Part shown: in pieces, positions 1 through 8,251 of the stretch | How positions within the stretch are numbered: position 1 is the stretch's first letter | How the letters are laid out: each line of letters begins with the position of its first letter | Assembly: GCA_019247795.1 (NCBI GenBank) | Contig: JAFBAK010000148.1 | Location: 1-36,679, forward strand | Direction: 5' to 3' | DNA from: Hyphomicrobiales bacterium | GTDB taxonomy: Bacteria; Pseudomonadota; Alphaproteobacteria; Rhizobiales; Beijerinckiaceae | DNA length: 36,679 nucleotides | Notes under the pieces: model-generated | What the model saw: the letters and a program-made list of their open reading frames with translations, nothing else | Told to the model about the DNA's origin: nothing | Databases searched by the model: none | Translations under genes and position numbers: made by a program

Positions 1-104
1 TGGCAGGCCTGGGTTGCGCGACCACGTGAACGCTGCGCATGACGTGATCGCGAAACGTCTTCTTCTTGCGCGCGTTCCGCCGCCCTGGGCTTGCGAGCCG
101 GCCG
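1..104. other. Window edge, no supportable gene
   Basis: This edge segment lies just downstream of the M17 aminopeptidase stop codon. A minus-strand ATG at 40-38 could start a following gene that leaves the window, but only about 13 codons are visible and they match nothing I recognise. No terminator-like hairpin is evident. Confidence 0.3.
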
Positions 105-1508
105 TCATTTCGCTTTGCGAAAGCGCTCCTCGATCGTCTCGAAGATCAGCCTCGCAACCTGAGCCTCCCCGCCCAGAGGGCGCCCGGGCCGGGCCGTCGG
201 CGTCCAGGCGAACAGATCGAAATGGGCGTACATGCGCGCCTTTTCGACGAAGCGCTTGAGGAACAGAGCCGCCGTCACCGAGCCCGCAAAGGGCGTGTTC
301 GAGATGTGACTCACATCGGCGATGCGCGAAGCGAGCATCTCGTCATATGGTGCCCAGAACGGCAGCCTCCAAACCGGATCGTTGATGCGGGTGCCGAGCG
401 CCAAAACCTGTGCGGCAAAATCATCATCGGTCGCATAGAAGGCGGGAAGGTCGGGTCCGAGCGCGACGCGAGCAGCGCCGGTGAGCGTTGCGAAATCGAC
501 CATGAGCTCGGGAGATTCCGCATCCGCGAGCGCCAGAGCATCGGCGAGGATCAGGCGGCCTTCAGCGTCCGTGTTGCCGATTTCGACGCTCAATCCCTTG
601 CGGCTGCGCAACACGTCACCCGGGCGAAAGGAGGAGCCCGAAATGGCATTCTCCACGGCCGGGACGAGCACGCGCAAGCGCACGGGCAGGTTCTCCCCCA
701 TCACCATGCGGGCTGCTGCGAGCGCGGTCGCCGCCCCGCCCATGTCCTTCTTCATGAGAAGCATCGCGGCATCGGGCTTGATGTTGAGCCCACCCGTGTC
801 GAAGGTCACGCCTTTGCCGACGAGCGTCACCTTCGGTGCCGACGCCTCGCCCCAGGAAAAATCGATGAGTCGAGGGGGCGTTGCGGAGGCCCTGCCGACC
901 GCATGGATCATCGGCAGATTTGCATCGAGAAGCGCTTCGCCGACCGTCGCTTCGAAGCTCGCGCCGTACTTTGAGGCAAGACCGCGCGCCGCCGCCTCGA
1001 GCCCATCCGGTGCAAGATCGTTCGCCGGCGTGTTGATGAGGTCGCGGCCGAATGCGATGGCGTCCGCGAGCCGCTGGACGCGCGCAGCGTTCACGCTTTT
1101 CGGCAGGACGAGCCGAGCGTGCGGTTGTTCCTCCTTCGATCGATAGGCCTCGAAACGATAAATATCAGTGAGCCAGGCGAACGCCACGAGGGCGGGATCT
1201 CCCATCTCGCCCTGGAAGCGATAAGTCCCGCGCGGCAGAACGCTTGCAAGGCCGCCGCGTCCGAAGGCTCGCTCCGCCTCGCTCTTTTTCGGATCCTCGA
1301 TGAAGACCGCGCCTTCGAGCGTGCCTCCCTCTCCGGGCAGAAGCAAATGCCGGCCGGGTTTCGGCTCGAAATGCACGTTTTCCGCGAAGCGCCGCGCCAC
1401 CGGGGACAACCCTTCCCGAAAGCTCGGCCAATCGGTCGCCCGCAAGGCATGGATCGGCGTCGATGCCGCTCCGGTATCGTCGACGAGGGTGGACATTGTG
1501 ATCCCCAT
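105..1508 (-). CDS. Leucyl aminopeptidase family protein (peptidase M17)
   Basis: A 467-residue cytosolic metallo-exopeptidase predicted to remove N-terminal residues from peptides. The M17 catalytic domain is evident from the GKGVTFDTGG segment (metal-binding Lys and Asp) and the family signature NTDAEGRLILADAL, which carries metal and catalytic ligands. Length suits the family, whose members are usually 450-500 residues. The ATG at 1508 is preferred because GGAG stands six bases upstream; a second in-frame ATG at 1499 lacks that spacing. It is divergent from tadD across about 170 bp. Substrate preference cannot be told from sequence. The family call is secure; equivalence to E. coli PepA is not claimed. 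Confidence 0.93.
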   Translation of the reverse strand: MGITMSTLVDDTGAASTPIHALRATDWPSFREGLSPVARRFAENVHFEPKPGRHLLLPGEGGTLEGAVFIEDPKKSEAERAFGRGGLASVLPRGTYRFQGEMGDPALVAFAWLTDIYRFEAYRSKEEQPHARLVLPKSVNAARVQRLADAIAFGRDLINTPANDLAPDGLEAAARGLASKYGASFEATVGEALLDANLPMIHAVGRASATPPRLIDFSWGEASAPKVTLVGKGVTFDTGGLNIKPDAAMLLMKKDMGGAATALAAARMVMGENLPVRLRVLVPAVENAISGSSFRPGDVLRSRKGLSVEIGNTDAEGRLILADALALADAESPELMVDFATLTGAARVALGPDLPAFYATDDDFAAQVLALGTRINDPVWRLPFWAPYDEMLASRIADVSHISNTPFAGSVTAALFLKRFVEKARMYAHFDLFAWTPTARPGRPLGGEAQVARLIFETIEERFRKAK

Positions 1509-1547
1509 TGAAGTCTCCGCACCGCTGCGGCGCGGCAGGCGGCGCGG

Positions 1548-1562
1548 TTAACGCGTCGTTAA
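1548..1562. promoter_or_regulatory. CtrA-type box upstream of tadD
   Basis: The segment is TTAA, seven bases, TTAA, an exact match to the full CtrA consensus of alphaproteobacteria. It lies in the 167-bp region between the divergent aminopeptidase and tadD genes, about 115 bp before the tadD start. A further GTTAAC follows at 1564-1569. CtrA control of pilus genes is established in Caulobacter; its use here is inferred. Confidence 0.55.
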
Positions 1563-1675
1563 AGTTAACATTTTACGAATGATGCCGAGAAGGAAGGGCC
1601 CCGGCTTTCCTTCCGGTCGTAGGAAATCTCCGGGTGGCGTGCAAGTTCGTCAAAGCGCATCGAGACGAGGTATGC

Positions 1676-2572
1676 ATGATGATCTCTTTTGAACACCTTG
1701 TCCGCCTGCAGCGACGGCGGCGCACATTCTTCACGAGCGTCGCCGCTGCTTCCATCGCGCTTTCGCTCGCAGGATGCTTGCGCGACAAGCAGGCTCCCGA
1801 GATTTCCGCGTCCGTCTCCGAGCCGGGCGCCGTTCCGCAAGACGGCTTGCACGCGCAACTCGAAAGCTGGGGCAAGCGCTACAGCGCCAACCCCGGCGAG
1901 AAGACGGTCTCGCTCGGCTATGCGCACGCGCTCGCGGCACTCGACCAGAAAGGGCAGGCGGCAGCCGTCCTGCAGACCGCCGCCGTCAAATCGCCGAAGG
2001 ACCAGGAAATCCTCGCCGCCTATGGCAAGGCGCTGGTCGATACCGGCGACTATAATCAGGCGCTCGAAGTCTTGGCGCGCGCGCACTCGCCCGACCAGCC
2101 CGATTGGCACATTCTCTCTGCGCAAGGCATCGCGTCGGACGGGGTCGGCTTGCATGAGCGGGCGCAATCCTTCTATCTCTCGGCGCTCAAGATTGCGCCT
2201 GGTGATCCGGGACTCTTGTCCAATCTCGGCCTTTCCTACGCGCTCTCGAAAAAACTGCCCGAAGCCGAGCGCGTGTTGACCGAGGCGGCGCAGAATCCGA
2301 AAGCAGATCCGCGCGTGCGGCAGAACCTTGCGCTCGTGCTTGCCTTGCAAGGCCGTTTCGACAACGCCACCCAGGCGCTGCGTCACGATCTCTCGGCGGC
2401 GGATGCCGCCAAGAATGTCGCCGACATCCGCTCCATGATCGCGCAGCCCAACACCTGGGATGCGATCCGTGGCAAGTCAGCCGCGAAAGACATTTCGGTG
2501 ACGTCCGTCGCTCGCGCCACGCCCGTCCCGCCCGCGGCAGAATCGACCGACGTTCAGGCCACGGCCCAATAG
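1676..2572 (+). CDS. tadD: Tad pilus assembly lipoprotein with TPR repeats (TadD)
   Basis: A 298-residue predicted outer-membrane lipoprotein. The N terminus has an Arg-rich stretch, a hydrophobic segment and an LAGC lipobox with the acylated Cys at residue 34. The remainder is alanine- and leucine-rich helical repeat sequence typical of tetratricopeptide repeats, with units such as AYGKALVDTGDYNQALEVL and NLGLSYALSKKLPEAERVL. TadD proteins are thought to help assemble or locate the secretin. The ATG at 1676 is chosen because GAGG precedes it by five bases; an in-frame GTG at 1634 would give a longer form. It is the only Tad gene here on the plus strand and converges on tadC. The last 30 or so residues look disordered. 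Confidence 0.85.
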   Translation: MMISFEHLVRLQRRRRTFFTSVAAASIALSLAGCLRDKQAPEISASVSEPGAVPQDGLHAQLESWGKRYSANPGEKTVSLGYAHALAALDQKGQAAAVLQTAAVKSPKDQEILAAYGKALVDTGDYNQALEVLARAHSPDQPDWHILSAQGIASDGVGLHERAQSFYLSALKIAPGDPGLLSNLGLSYALSKKLPEAERVLTEAAQNPKADPRVRQNLALVLALQGRFDNATQALRHDLSAADAAKNVADIRSMIAQPNTWDAIRGKSAAKDISVTSVARATPVPPAAESTDVQATAQ

Positions 2573-2655
2573 GAAGAGCGCGTCTCTTTCGGAAAAGCCC
2601 TGCCCGATTTTTCGGAGCACGATCGAGGGCGGATTTGAGCCTCGCCGCCTCGGCC

Positions 2656-3636
2656 TCAATCCCAGTTGAAGATCTGGATCAGGGCGGGCGTGAGGATCAC
2701 CGCGAAGAGCACCGGCAGGAAGAACAAGATCATCGGGACGGTGAGCTTCGGCGGCAGCGCCGCCGCCTTCTTTTCCGCCTCGTTCATCCGTTGGTCGCGA
2801 CTCTCTTGCGCCAGCACCCGCAGCGCCACGCCGACAGGTGTGCCGTAGCGCTCGGCTTGCACCAGCGCCGTGGTGATCGCCTTGATGGCGTCGACACCGG
2901 TGCGTGTGGCCAGATTCTCGAAAGCCTGCCGCCTTTCCTGGAGATAGGAGAGCTCCGCGGTCGTCAAGGTCAGCTCCTCGGCGAGAGGCACCGATTGCGT
3001 GCCGACCTCTGCTGCCACTTTGCGGAAGGCATGCTCGATCGAGACCCCCGATTCCACGCAAATCAGCAAGAGATCCATGGCGTCGGGAAGAGCGCGCCGC
3101 ATGGACAATTGCCGCTTGCTCGTCTGGTTTTTCAGGAAGATTTCCGGCGCCTTGATGCCGAGGTAGAGGGCCGCGACCACGGCAATCAGCCGCACCATGA
3201 TCGAATATTTATCGCCGAAAATGACGAAGGCGTAGAAGATGGTGATCAGGCACAGGCTGATCGGCGAAACGAGCCGGAAGAACAAGAAGGCGGTTTCGGC
3301 CTGCTTGCCGCGATAGCCTGCCATCGCGAGACGAAGCTTGGCCGTCTCGGTGCCGAGCCAGCTCGACAGATTGAGCCGATCGACGACTTCCTTCATGTAG
3401 GCGGTCGGTTGCTGGCGGAGGGATATCTTCGGCGCCGTGGCCTTGTTGAGGCGCTCGCGCTCGCGAGCACGGATGGCTTCGCGTTCGACCGAGACGGCCC
3501 GCATGCGCCGGGAAAGACCATCGCCTTCGACGAATGTCATGCCGAGCGTGATGATCGTCGCTCCTGTCGCGAGCGCCACCATCAAGGTGAAAATGATTTG
3601 AGGGTCGAGCAGCTTGTGAAGGATAAGGTTGATCAT
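2656..3636 (-). CDS. tadC: Tad inner-membrane platform protein TadC (T2SF family)
   Basis: A roughly 326-residue multi-pass membrane protein of the type II secretion system F family, a partner of TadB in the pilus assembly platform. It has an N-terminal membrane segment, a cytoplasmic helical domain with the T2SF-like run MRRALPDAMDLLLICVESG, then a C-terminal hydrophobic hairpin ending FNWD. An in-frame GTG at 3657 touches the tadB stop, which would make a translationally coupled start; the ATG at 3636 gives the more usual TadC N terminus and is preferred. It is the last gene of the minus-strand Tad run. Confidence 0.9.
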   Translation of the reverse strand: MINLILHKLLDPQIIFTLMVALATGATIITLGMTFVEGDGLSRRMRAVSVEREAIRARERERLNKATAPKISLRQQPTAYMKEVVDRLNLSSWLGTETAKLRLAMAGYRGKQAETAFLFFRLVSPISLCLITIFYAFVIFGDKYSIMVRLIAVVAALYLGIKAPEIFLKNQTSKRQLSMRRALPDAMDLLLICVESGVSIEHAFRKVAAEVGTQSVPLAEELTLTTAELSYLQERRQAFENLATRTGVDAIKAITTALVQAERYGTPVGVALRVLAQESRDQRMNEAEKKAAALPPKLTVPMILFFLPVLFAVILTPALIQIFNWD

Positions 3637-3656
3637 GCGCTTCGGTGAGCCCCTCA

Positions 3657-4631
3657 CTAAAAATCGAAATGGATCATCTTACGCATCACGAGAACCCCGA
3701 CACCCATCCACAGACCCGCGGCCATGAGCGAAACCTTGCCGTGAAAGGTCTGCCAGAGCAGTGAGATGTAGTCGGGACTGCTGAGATAGACGAGGAGAGC
3801 CACCCCGAAAGGCAGGCAGGCGATGATACCTGCGGACGCCTTCGCCTCCATGCTCATCGCCTGGATTTTTCCGGCCATCTTGCGGCGTTCGCGAATGACA
3901 CGCGAGAAGTTCGCCAGCGTCTCGCCGAGGTTGCCGCCTGCCTTCTGCTGAATGGCGATCACGATGCCGAAGAAATTCGCCTCGGTCACCGGCACGCGCT
4001 GATAAAGACGCTCGCAAGCCTCGGCGATGCTCAAGCCGAGCGACTGCGATTCGATAATGTGCCGAAACTCGGATTTCACCGGCTCGGCCGCTTCAGTGGC
4101 GACGATGCGGATGCAGTCGCCGAGCGGAAGGCCGGACCTCACGCCGCGCACCACGACATCGACGGCATTCGCGAATTCATCGACGAATTTCTTCGAACGG
4201 CGCTTGGTGAGATAGATGAGGAGCCAGCGCGGCAGGCCGAGCGCTCCGACCAGCATGGCGCCCACGACGACGAAGAGGTTCCCGGTCACCAGCAAGGCGA
4301 CGAGCGCAAGCACGAGAGCAAAGACGCCGCTCGTTATGTAGTATTGGCGTCTCGTCCATCGCAAGCCTGCTTGCGCGATTCGCGTCGGCAGGTCGACCTT
4401 GTTTTTCGCCGCCTGACGCTCCTCGAGATCCTTGAGAGTTTGCGCCACCTGCTCACGCCGATTCCCGGCGCTGCGCTGGGGAGCCGAGACCTCGCGCGTA
4501 TTGCGGTTGATGAATTGATCGTGCCGCCTCTCGACGCGCACCTCTCCCGAAAGATAGGGCATGATCACGAAGGCGATGCCGCCGAGGCTGATCGCGGCCA
4601 GCAGCCCGATAAGCAAGGGAGAAAGCGCCAT
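3657..4631 (-). CDS. tadB: Tad inner-membrane platform protein TadB (T2SF family)
   Basis: A 324-residue inner-membrane protein that forms the pilus assembly platform with TadC and is worked by the CpaF ATPase. An N-terminal membrane segment starts at residue 4, followed by a charged cytoplasmic region, a central hydrophobic pair (about residues 98-145), and the T2SF domain with FVDEFANAVDVVVRGVRSGLPLGDCI and GGNLGETLANFSRVIRERRKM. Both are hallmarks of TadB. Two C-terminal membrane segments follow. Length is normal for the family. It follows cpaF after 44 bp and abuts tadC. Confidence 0.93.
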   Translation of the reverse strand: MALSPLLIGLLAAISLGGIAFVIMPYLSGEVRVERRHDQFINRNTREVSAPQRSAGNRREQVAQTLKDLEERQAAKNKVDLPTRIAQAGLRWTRRQYYITSGVFALVLALVALLVTGNLFVVVGAMLVGALGLPRWLLIYLTKRRSKKFVDEFANAVDVVVRGVRSGLPLGDCIRIVATEAAEPVKSEFRHIIESQSLGLSIAEACERLYQRVPVTEANFFGIVIAIQQKAGGNLGETLANFSRVIRERRKMAGKIQAMSMEAKASAGIIACLPFGVALLVYLSSPDYISLLWQTFHGKVSLMAAGLWMGVGVLVMRKMIHFDF

Positions 4632-4675
4632 GTCGCGATCCCTTCGCTACTCTGCGGGGAAGGCCCAGCCCCGCA

Positions 4676-6163
4676 TCACGCGGTCTGAGCCTTCTGCTCG
4701 AGGGCATCGAGCGCCGCGGCGAGCCGCGATGCTTCGCCGAAGTAGCGCGCGCGCTCCCAGAAGCGAGGCCTGCCGATGCCGGTCGAGACGTGTCGCCCCA
4801 TCACCTTGCCATTCGCGTCCTCGGTGCTCATGTCGAACACCACGATGTCCTGGGTGATGATGACGTCGCCTTCCATGCCCATTACTTCCGTGACATGCGT
4901 GATGCGGCGCGAGCCGTCACGCAAGCGTGCCGCCTGGACGATCACGTCGATCGAGGAAACCATCATCTCGCGAATGGTGCGTGGAGGCAGCGAAAAGCCC
5001 CCCATGGTGATCATCGATTCGATACGCGACAGTGCCTCGCGGGGGGAATTGGCGTGCAAGGTTCCCATCGAGCCATCATGGCCCGTGTTCATGGCCTGCA
5101 GCAGATCGAAGGCTTCCGGGCCGCGCACCTCGCCCACGATGATGCGCTCGGGGCGCATGCGCAGGCAGTTCCTCACGAGGTCACGCATGGTGACCTGTCC
5201 CTGCCCCTCGAGGTTGGGCGGACGCGTCTCGAGACGCACCACATGCGGCTGCTGCAGCTGCAGCTCGGCCGCGTCCTCGCAGGTGATGATGCGCTCATCG
5301 TCATCGATGTAGCGGGTGAGGCAGTTCAGGAGCGTCGTCTTGCCGGAGCCGGTGCCTCCCGAAATCAGCACGTTGCAGCGTACGCGTCCGATGATCTTGA
5401 GGATTTCGGCTCCAGCCTGAGAGATCGAGCCGAATTTCGTCAACTGATCGAGCGTGAGCTTGTCCTTCTTGAACTTACGGATGGTGAGCGCCGGCCCATC
5501 GATCGCGAGAGGGGGAACGATGACGTTGACGCGCGAACCGTCGGGAAGGCGCGCGTCGCAGATCGGCGAGGATTCGTCGACGCGGCGTCCGACTTGGCTG
5601 ACGATGCGCTGGCACACATTCATCAATTGGGAATTGTCGCGGAAACGCACGGAGGTGAGCTGAATCTTGCCGCTCACTTCGATGTAGGTCTTCTGAGCTC
5701 CATTCACCATCACGTCCGCGATGTCGTCGCGCGCCAGCAAGGGCTCGAGCGGGCCGTAGCCGAGCACGTCGTTGCAAATGTCGTCGAGCATGTCCTCTTG
5801 CTCGGCGATCGACATCATGACGTTCTTGAGACGTATGATCTCGCTGACGATGTCACGGATTTCCTCGCGCGCGCTCTCGGTGTCGAGCTTGGCGAGCTGG
5901 CTCACGTCGATCGCCTCGATCAACGCCCCGAAGACCATGCTCTTCGTCTGGTAGTAGTCGTCCGAACGGGGCTGCTCGGTCGTGATCAGCTGCGCGACCG
6001 GCGCCGGAGGTGGCGGCGGTGACGACGGCTCGTCACGCTTGACGACGGCAAGGTTGGGAGCGGGGCTGGGGCGCGGCGCGGTCGCCGGCTCAGTGGCCGG
6101 CGCGCTGGGGACTGCCCGCAGCTTTTGGGTCGAACTCACACCCGTGGGACGCTTTCCGAACAT
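4676..6163 (-). CDS. cpaF: Tad pilus assembly ATPase CpaF/TadA
   Basis: A 495-residue cytoplasmic secretion ATPase of the VirB11/GspE superfamily that powers Flp pilus assembly. Residues 1-65 are Pro/Ala-rich and probably disordered. The ATPase core has Walker A GGTGSGKTT (269-277), an Asp/Glu box around ITCEDAAELQL, Walker B RIIVGEVRGPEA (340-351) and the His box GHDGSMGTLHAN (361-372). All expected catalytic residues are present. It sits between cpaE and tadB, the usual Cpa order. CpaF/TadA hexamers of this family can drive both pilus extension and retraction; which applies here is unknown. Confidence 0.97.
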   Translation of the reverse strand: MFGKRPTGVSSTQKLRAVPSAPATEPATAPRPSPAPNLAVVKRDEPSSPPPPPAPVAQLITTEQPRSDDYYQTKSMVFGALIEAIDVSQLAKLDTESAREEIRDIVSEIIRLKNVMMSIAEQEDMLDDICNDVLGYGPLEPLLARDDIADVMVNGAQKTYIEVSGKIQLTSVRFRDNSQLMNVCQRIVSQVGRRVDESSPICDARLPDGSRVNVIVPPLAIDGPALTIRKFKKDKLTLDQLTKFGSISQAGAEILKIIGRVRCNVLISGGTGSGKTTLLNCLTRYIDDDERIITCEDAAELQLQQPHVVRLETRPPNLEGQGQVTMRDLVRNCLRMRPERIIVGEVRGPEAFDLLQAMNTGHDGSMGTLHANSPREALSRIESMITMGGFSLPPRTIREMMVSSIDVIVQAARLRDGSRRITHVTEVMGMEGDVIITQDIVVFDMSTEDANGKVMGRHVSTGIGRPRFWERARYFGEASRLAAALDALEQKAQTA

Positions 6164-6200
6164 GGCACTGTGACCTGAACCGACTCAACTCAACGCGACA

Positions 6201-7478
6201 TCACATTTTCCGAGACGCCGTCTTCTTCATGAAAGGCAATTGGAACGGCAGGTTAAATTTTGATTTACGCGGCTCGGCGCGGCCGGTGAGGGCCCGTGCG
6301 AGCGAGAGGCAGATCTCGGCATGCTTGCCGCTCCCCTGGATCTCCGAAATCATGCGCCCATTGTTCGCCGCCGACCCGAAGAGCTGAGCGTCATAGGGGA
6401 TGACCGTCGGCTCCGCGCCGACTTTCTCGGCGAAGTCCGCCACCGAGATCTCGGGCCGCTTGGGCACGCCGACCTTGTTCAGAACAAGGCGGGGCGCCGA
6501 ATCGTTCGGGCGGGCGGCCTTGAGCCATTCGTAGAGGCTCTTGGCATTGCGCAAATTGGCAAGATCGGGCTCGGCGACCAGAAGGATCTCGTCGGCGGCG
6601 AGCAGGCAGCGCTTGACCGGCGCGCTCCAATTGTGGGGCAGATCCAGGATGATATAGGGCACGCTTGCCCGCAGCATGTCGATCAGATGATCGAAATTCA
6701 TGCTTTCGAAATCGATCGGGATATCGAGCATCGCCGGCGCGGCGAGCAGGCTCAGATTGTCGGCAAGCGTCGACATGATCCGCTCCATCAGGGTCGGATC
6801 GAGGCGATCGGGTGCCGAGACCGCGTCGACGACGCCCTGCAGAGGATCGTGATCGAAATTGAGGCCGGCTGTGCCGTAATGGAGGTCGAGGTCCACGATC
6901 ACGGTCGCGAGCTCGAGCGACCGCGAAAGCGTCCAGCCGAGATTGTGCGCGAGCGTCGAGGCGCCGCAGCCGCCCTTCGCGCCATACACCGCGACCACGC
7001 GGCCGAGCGGATCGGCGTTCTCGCCGTGAAACAGCTCGGAGATCGACTGGATGAAGCCGAGATGCTCGACCGGCGCGATGAGATATTCGCTCACGCCGCG
7101 CCGCATCAGCTCGCGATAGAGCAGCACATCGTTCACATGGCCGACGACGACGACCTTCGTGTCCGGATCGCACACCCCAGCCAGGCGATCCAAGCTTTCG
7201 AGCAAAGCCTCGCGGTTGCCGATCGATTCGATGGCGATGACATTCGGCGTCGAGGCTTCCGCATAAGCCTCCACGGCCGCGGGCGCGCCGCCCATCTGCA
7301 CCTTGACGTGCACCTTGCTCATGCGCCGATCGGCGGACGCCGCCTGGATGGTGCTGGCGAATTCGGGCGTCTCGCAAAACGCCTGAAGCGAGATCCGTGG
7401 CAAAGGCATGATGTGGGGGGATGGCGCCCCCTCGCCGTTCACCGGTTCGGCCCGTTGCGCCCGAGAGAGATCGCTCAT
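6201..7478 (-). CDS. cpaE: Tad pilus localisation ATPase CpaE/TadZ
   Basis: A 425-residue MinD/ParA-like protein that places the Tad machine in the cell. Residues about 55-150 resemble a degenerate response-regulator receiver fold (VVVVGHVNDVLLYRELMRRG followed by EYLIAP). A P-loop ATPase domain follows, with the deviant Walker A KGGCGAST at 168-175 and a downstream IVDLDLHYG stretch. The start ATG overlaps the cpaD stop codon by one base (TGATG), indicating coupled translation. A longer reading of the same frame to 7757 runs back inside cpaD and was rejected. Confidence 0.93.
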   Translation of the reverse strand: MSDLSRAQRAEPVNGEGAPSPHIMPLPRISLQAFCETPEFASTIQAASADRRMSKVHVKVQMGGAPAAVEAYAEASTPNVIAIESIGNREALLESLDRLAGVCDPDTKVVVVGHVNDVLLYRELMRRGVSEYLIAPVEHLGFIQSISELFHGENADPLGRVVAVYGAKGGCGASTLAHNLGWTLSRSLELATVIVDLDLHYGTAGLNFDHDPLQGVVDAVSAPDRLDPTLMERIMSTLADNLSLLAAPAMLDIPIDFESMNFDHLIDMLRASVPYIILDLPHNWSAPVKRCLLAADEILLVAEPDLANLRNAKSLYEWLKAARPNDSAPRLVLNKVGVPKRPEISVADFAEKVGAEPTVIPYDAQLFGSAANNGRMISEIQGSGKHAEICLSLARALTGRAEPRKSKFNLPFQLPFMKKTASRKM

Positions 7479-8242
7479 CAAGGAGCTCCGCCGCTGCCGA
7501 CAGTGCTGATCGTGGCCTTGTTCTTGCTGCTGTCGTAAACCGTCGCCGGATCCTGCCCCTGCCGCAGCTTCGTGATCTCGTTCGAACGTTTGACGATATC
7601 GATGCGCTCTTCGACATGGGGACGGACGAGATCGATCGGATCGGCGGTTTGGGCCGCGATGTTCTGCTGATAGGCGCAGCCGAAATTCCAATACTGCTCG
7701 TTCTCGATGCCTTCGCGCGTGCCCGCGCCCGAGAGATCCTTCGGCCAGCGGCCGCATGAATGGGGCACTCTCGCGGCAAGCTCCGCGAAGCTCAACCGGA
7801 TCGGCGCCGCCAGCATGGGATCCTCGACCATATACGGTTGCACCGAAAGCGGCACGTAATCGCGCGGGCCCGAAAGAGCGGCCCGGATCGCCTCGATGCC
7901 GCGCGCGTCCCCGACCGGGTCGGTGCTGCCGACCGGCACATAGGCCATCATCACGCCTTTGCCGCGCTGGCGGAACTCCTGGACGAAGGCGCGCAGATCC
8001 TCGCGCTGGCGGGGATCGAGAGGCCCTGAATTCGCGCCCACGAAAATATCGAGCGTGCGGTTCTTGTCCGTGATCACGATCGGGTGTCGGTCGCGATAAT
8101 CGGAAGGGTCACGCCCGGCATTGGTCACGATACGGTCAGCGCCGCAGGCGGAAAGTGCGATCGAGAGGGCTACGCCCGCGAGAAGAGCACGCGGCACGCG
8201 CTTCTCGCGATCTTGGCGTGAGGCGTGAACCTGAGGGGTCAT
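7478..8242 (-). CDS. cpaD: Tad pilus assembly lipoprotein CpaD
   Basis: A 254-residue predicted lipoprotein of the CpaD family, an outer-membrane or periplasmic partner of the CpaC secretin. A basic N terminus and hydrophobic stretch lead to a lipobox ending SAC, with Cys at residue 33. The family-like run DYRDRHPIVITD follows, then an alpha/beta domain resembling OmpA-type peptidoglycan-binding folds. The ATG at 8242 is preferred over an in-frame TTG at 8248, because GAGG precedes it by seven bases and overlaps the cpaC stop region. It couples directly to cpaE. Confidence 0.9.
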   Translation of the reverse strand: MTPQVHASRQDREKRVPRALLAGVALSIALSACGADRIVTNAGRDPSDYRDRHPIVITDKNRTLDIFVGANSGPLDPRQREDLRAFVQEFRQRGKGVMMAYVPVGSTDPVGDARGIEAIRAALSGPRDYVPLSVQPYMVEDPMLAAPIRLSFAELAARVPHSCGRWPKDLSGAGTREGIENEQYWNFGCAYQQNIAAQTADPIDLVRPHVEERIDIVKRSNEITKLRQGQDPATVYDSSKNKATISTVGSGGAP

Positions 8243-8251
8243 GCGCAATCC

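Noticed and set aside
66-974. Long plus-strand frame opposite the aminopeptidase
   Set aside because: Low-complexity Arg/Gly/His-rich translation with no motif; it is the antisense shadow of the M17 gene.
2635-3648. Plus-strand frame opposite tadC
   Set aside because: Charged, motif-free translation; antisense shadow in high-G+C DNA.
4790-6022. 410-codon plus-strand frame opposite cpaF
   Set aside because: His/Asp/Arg-rich shadow; cpaF has all ATPase motifs in the other strand.
6321-7538. 405-codon plus-strand frame opposite cpaE
   Set aside because: No recognisable domain; antisense shadow of the CpaE ATPase gene.
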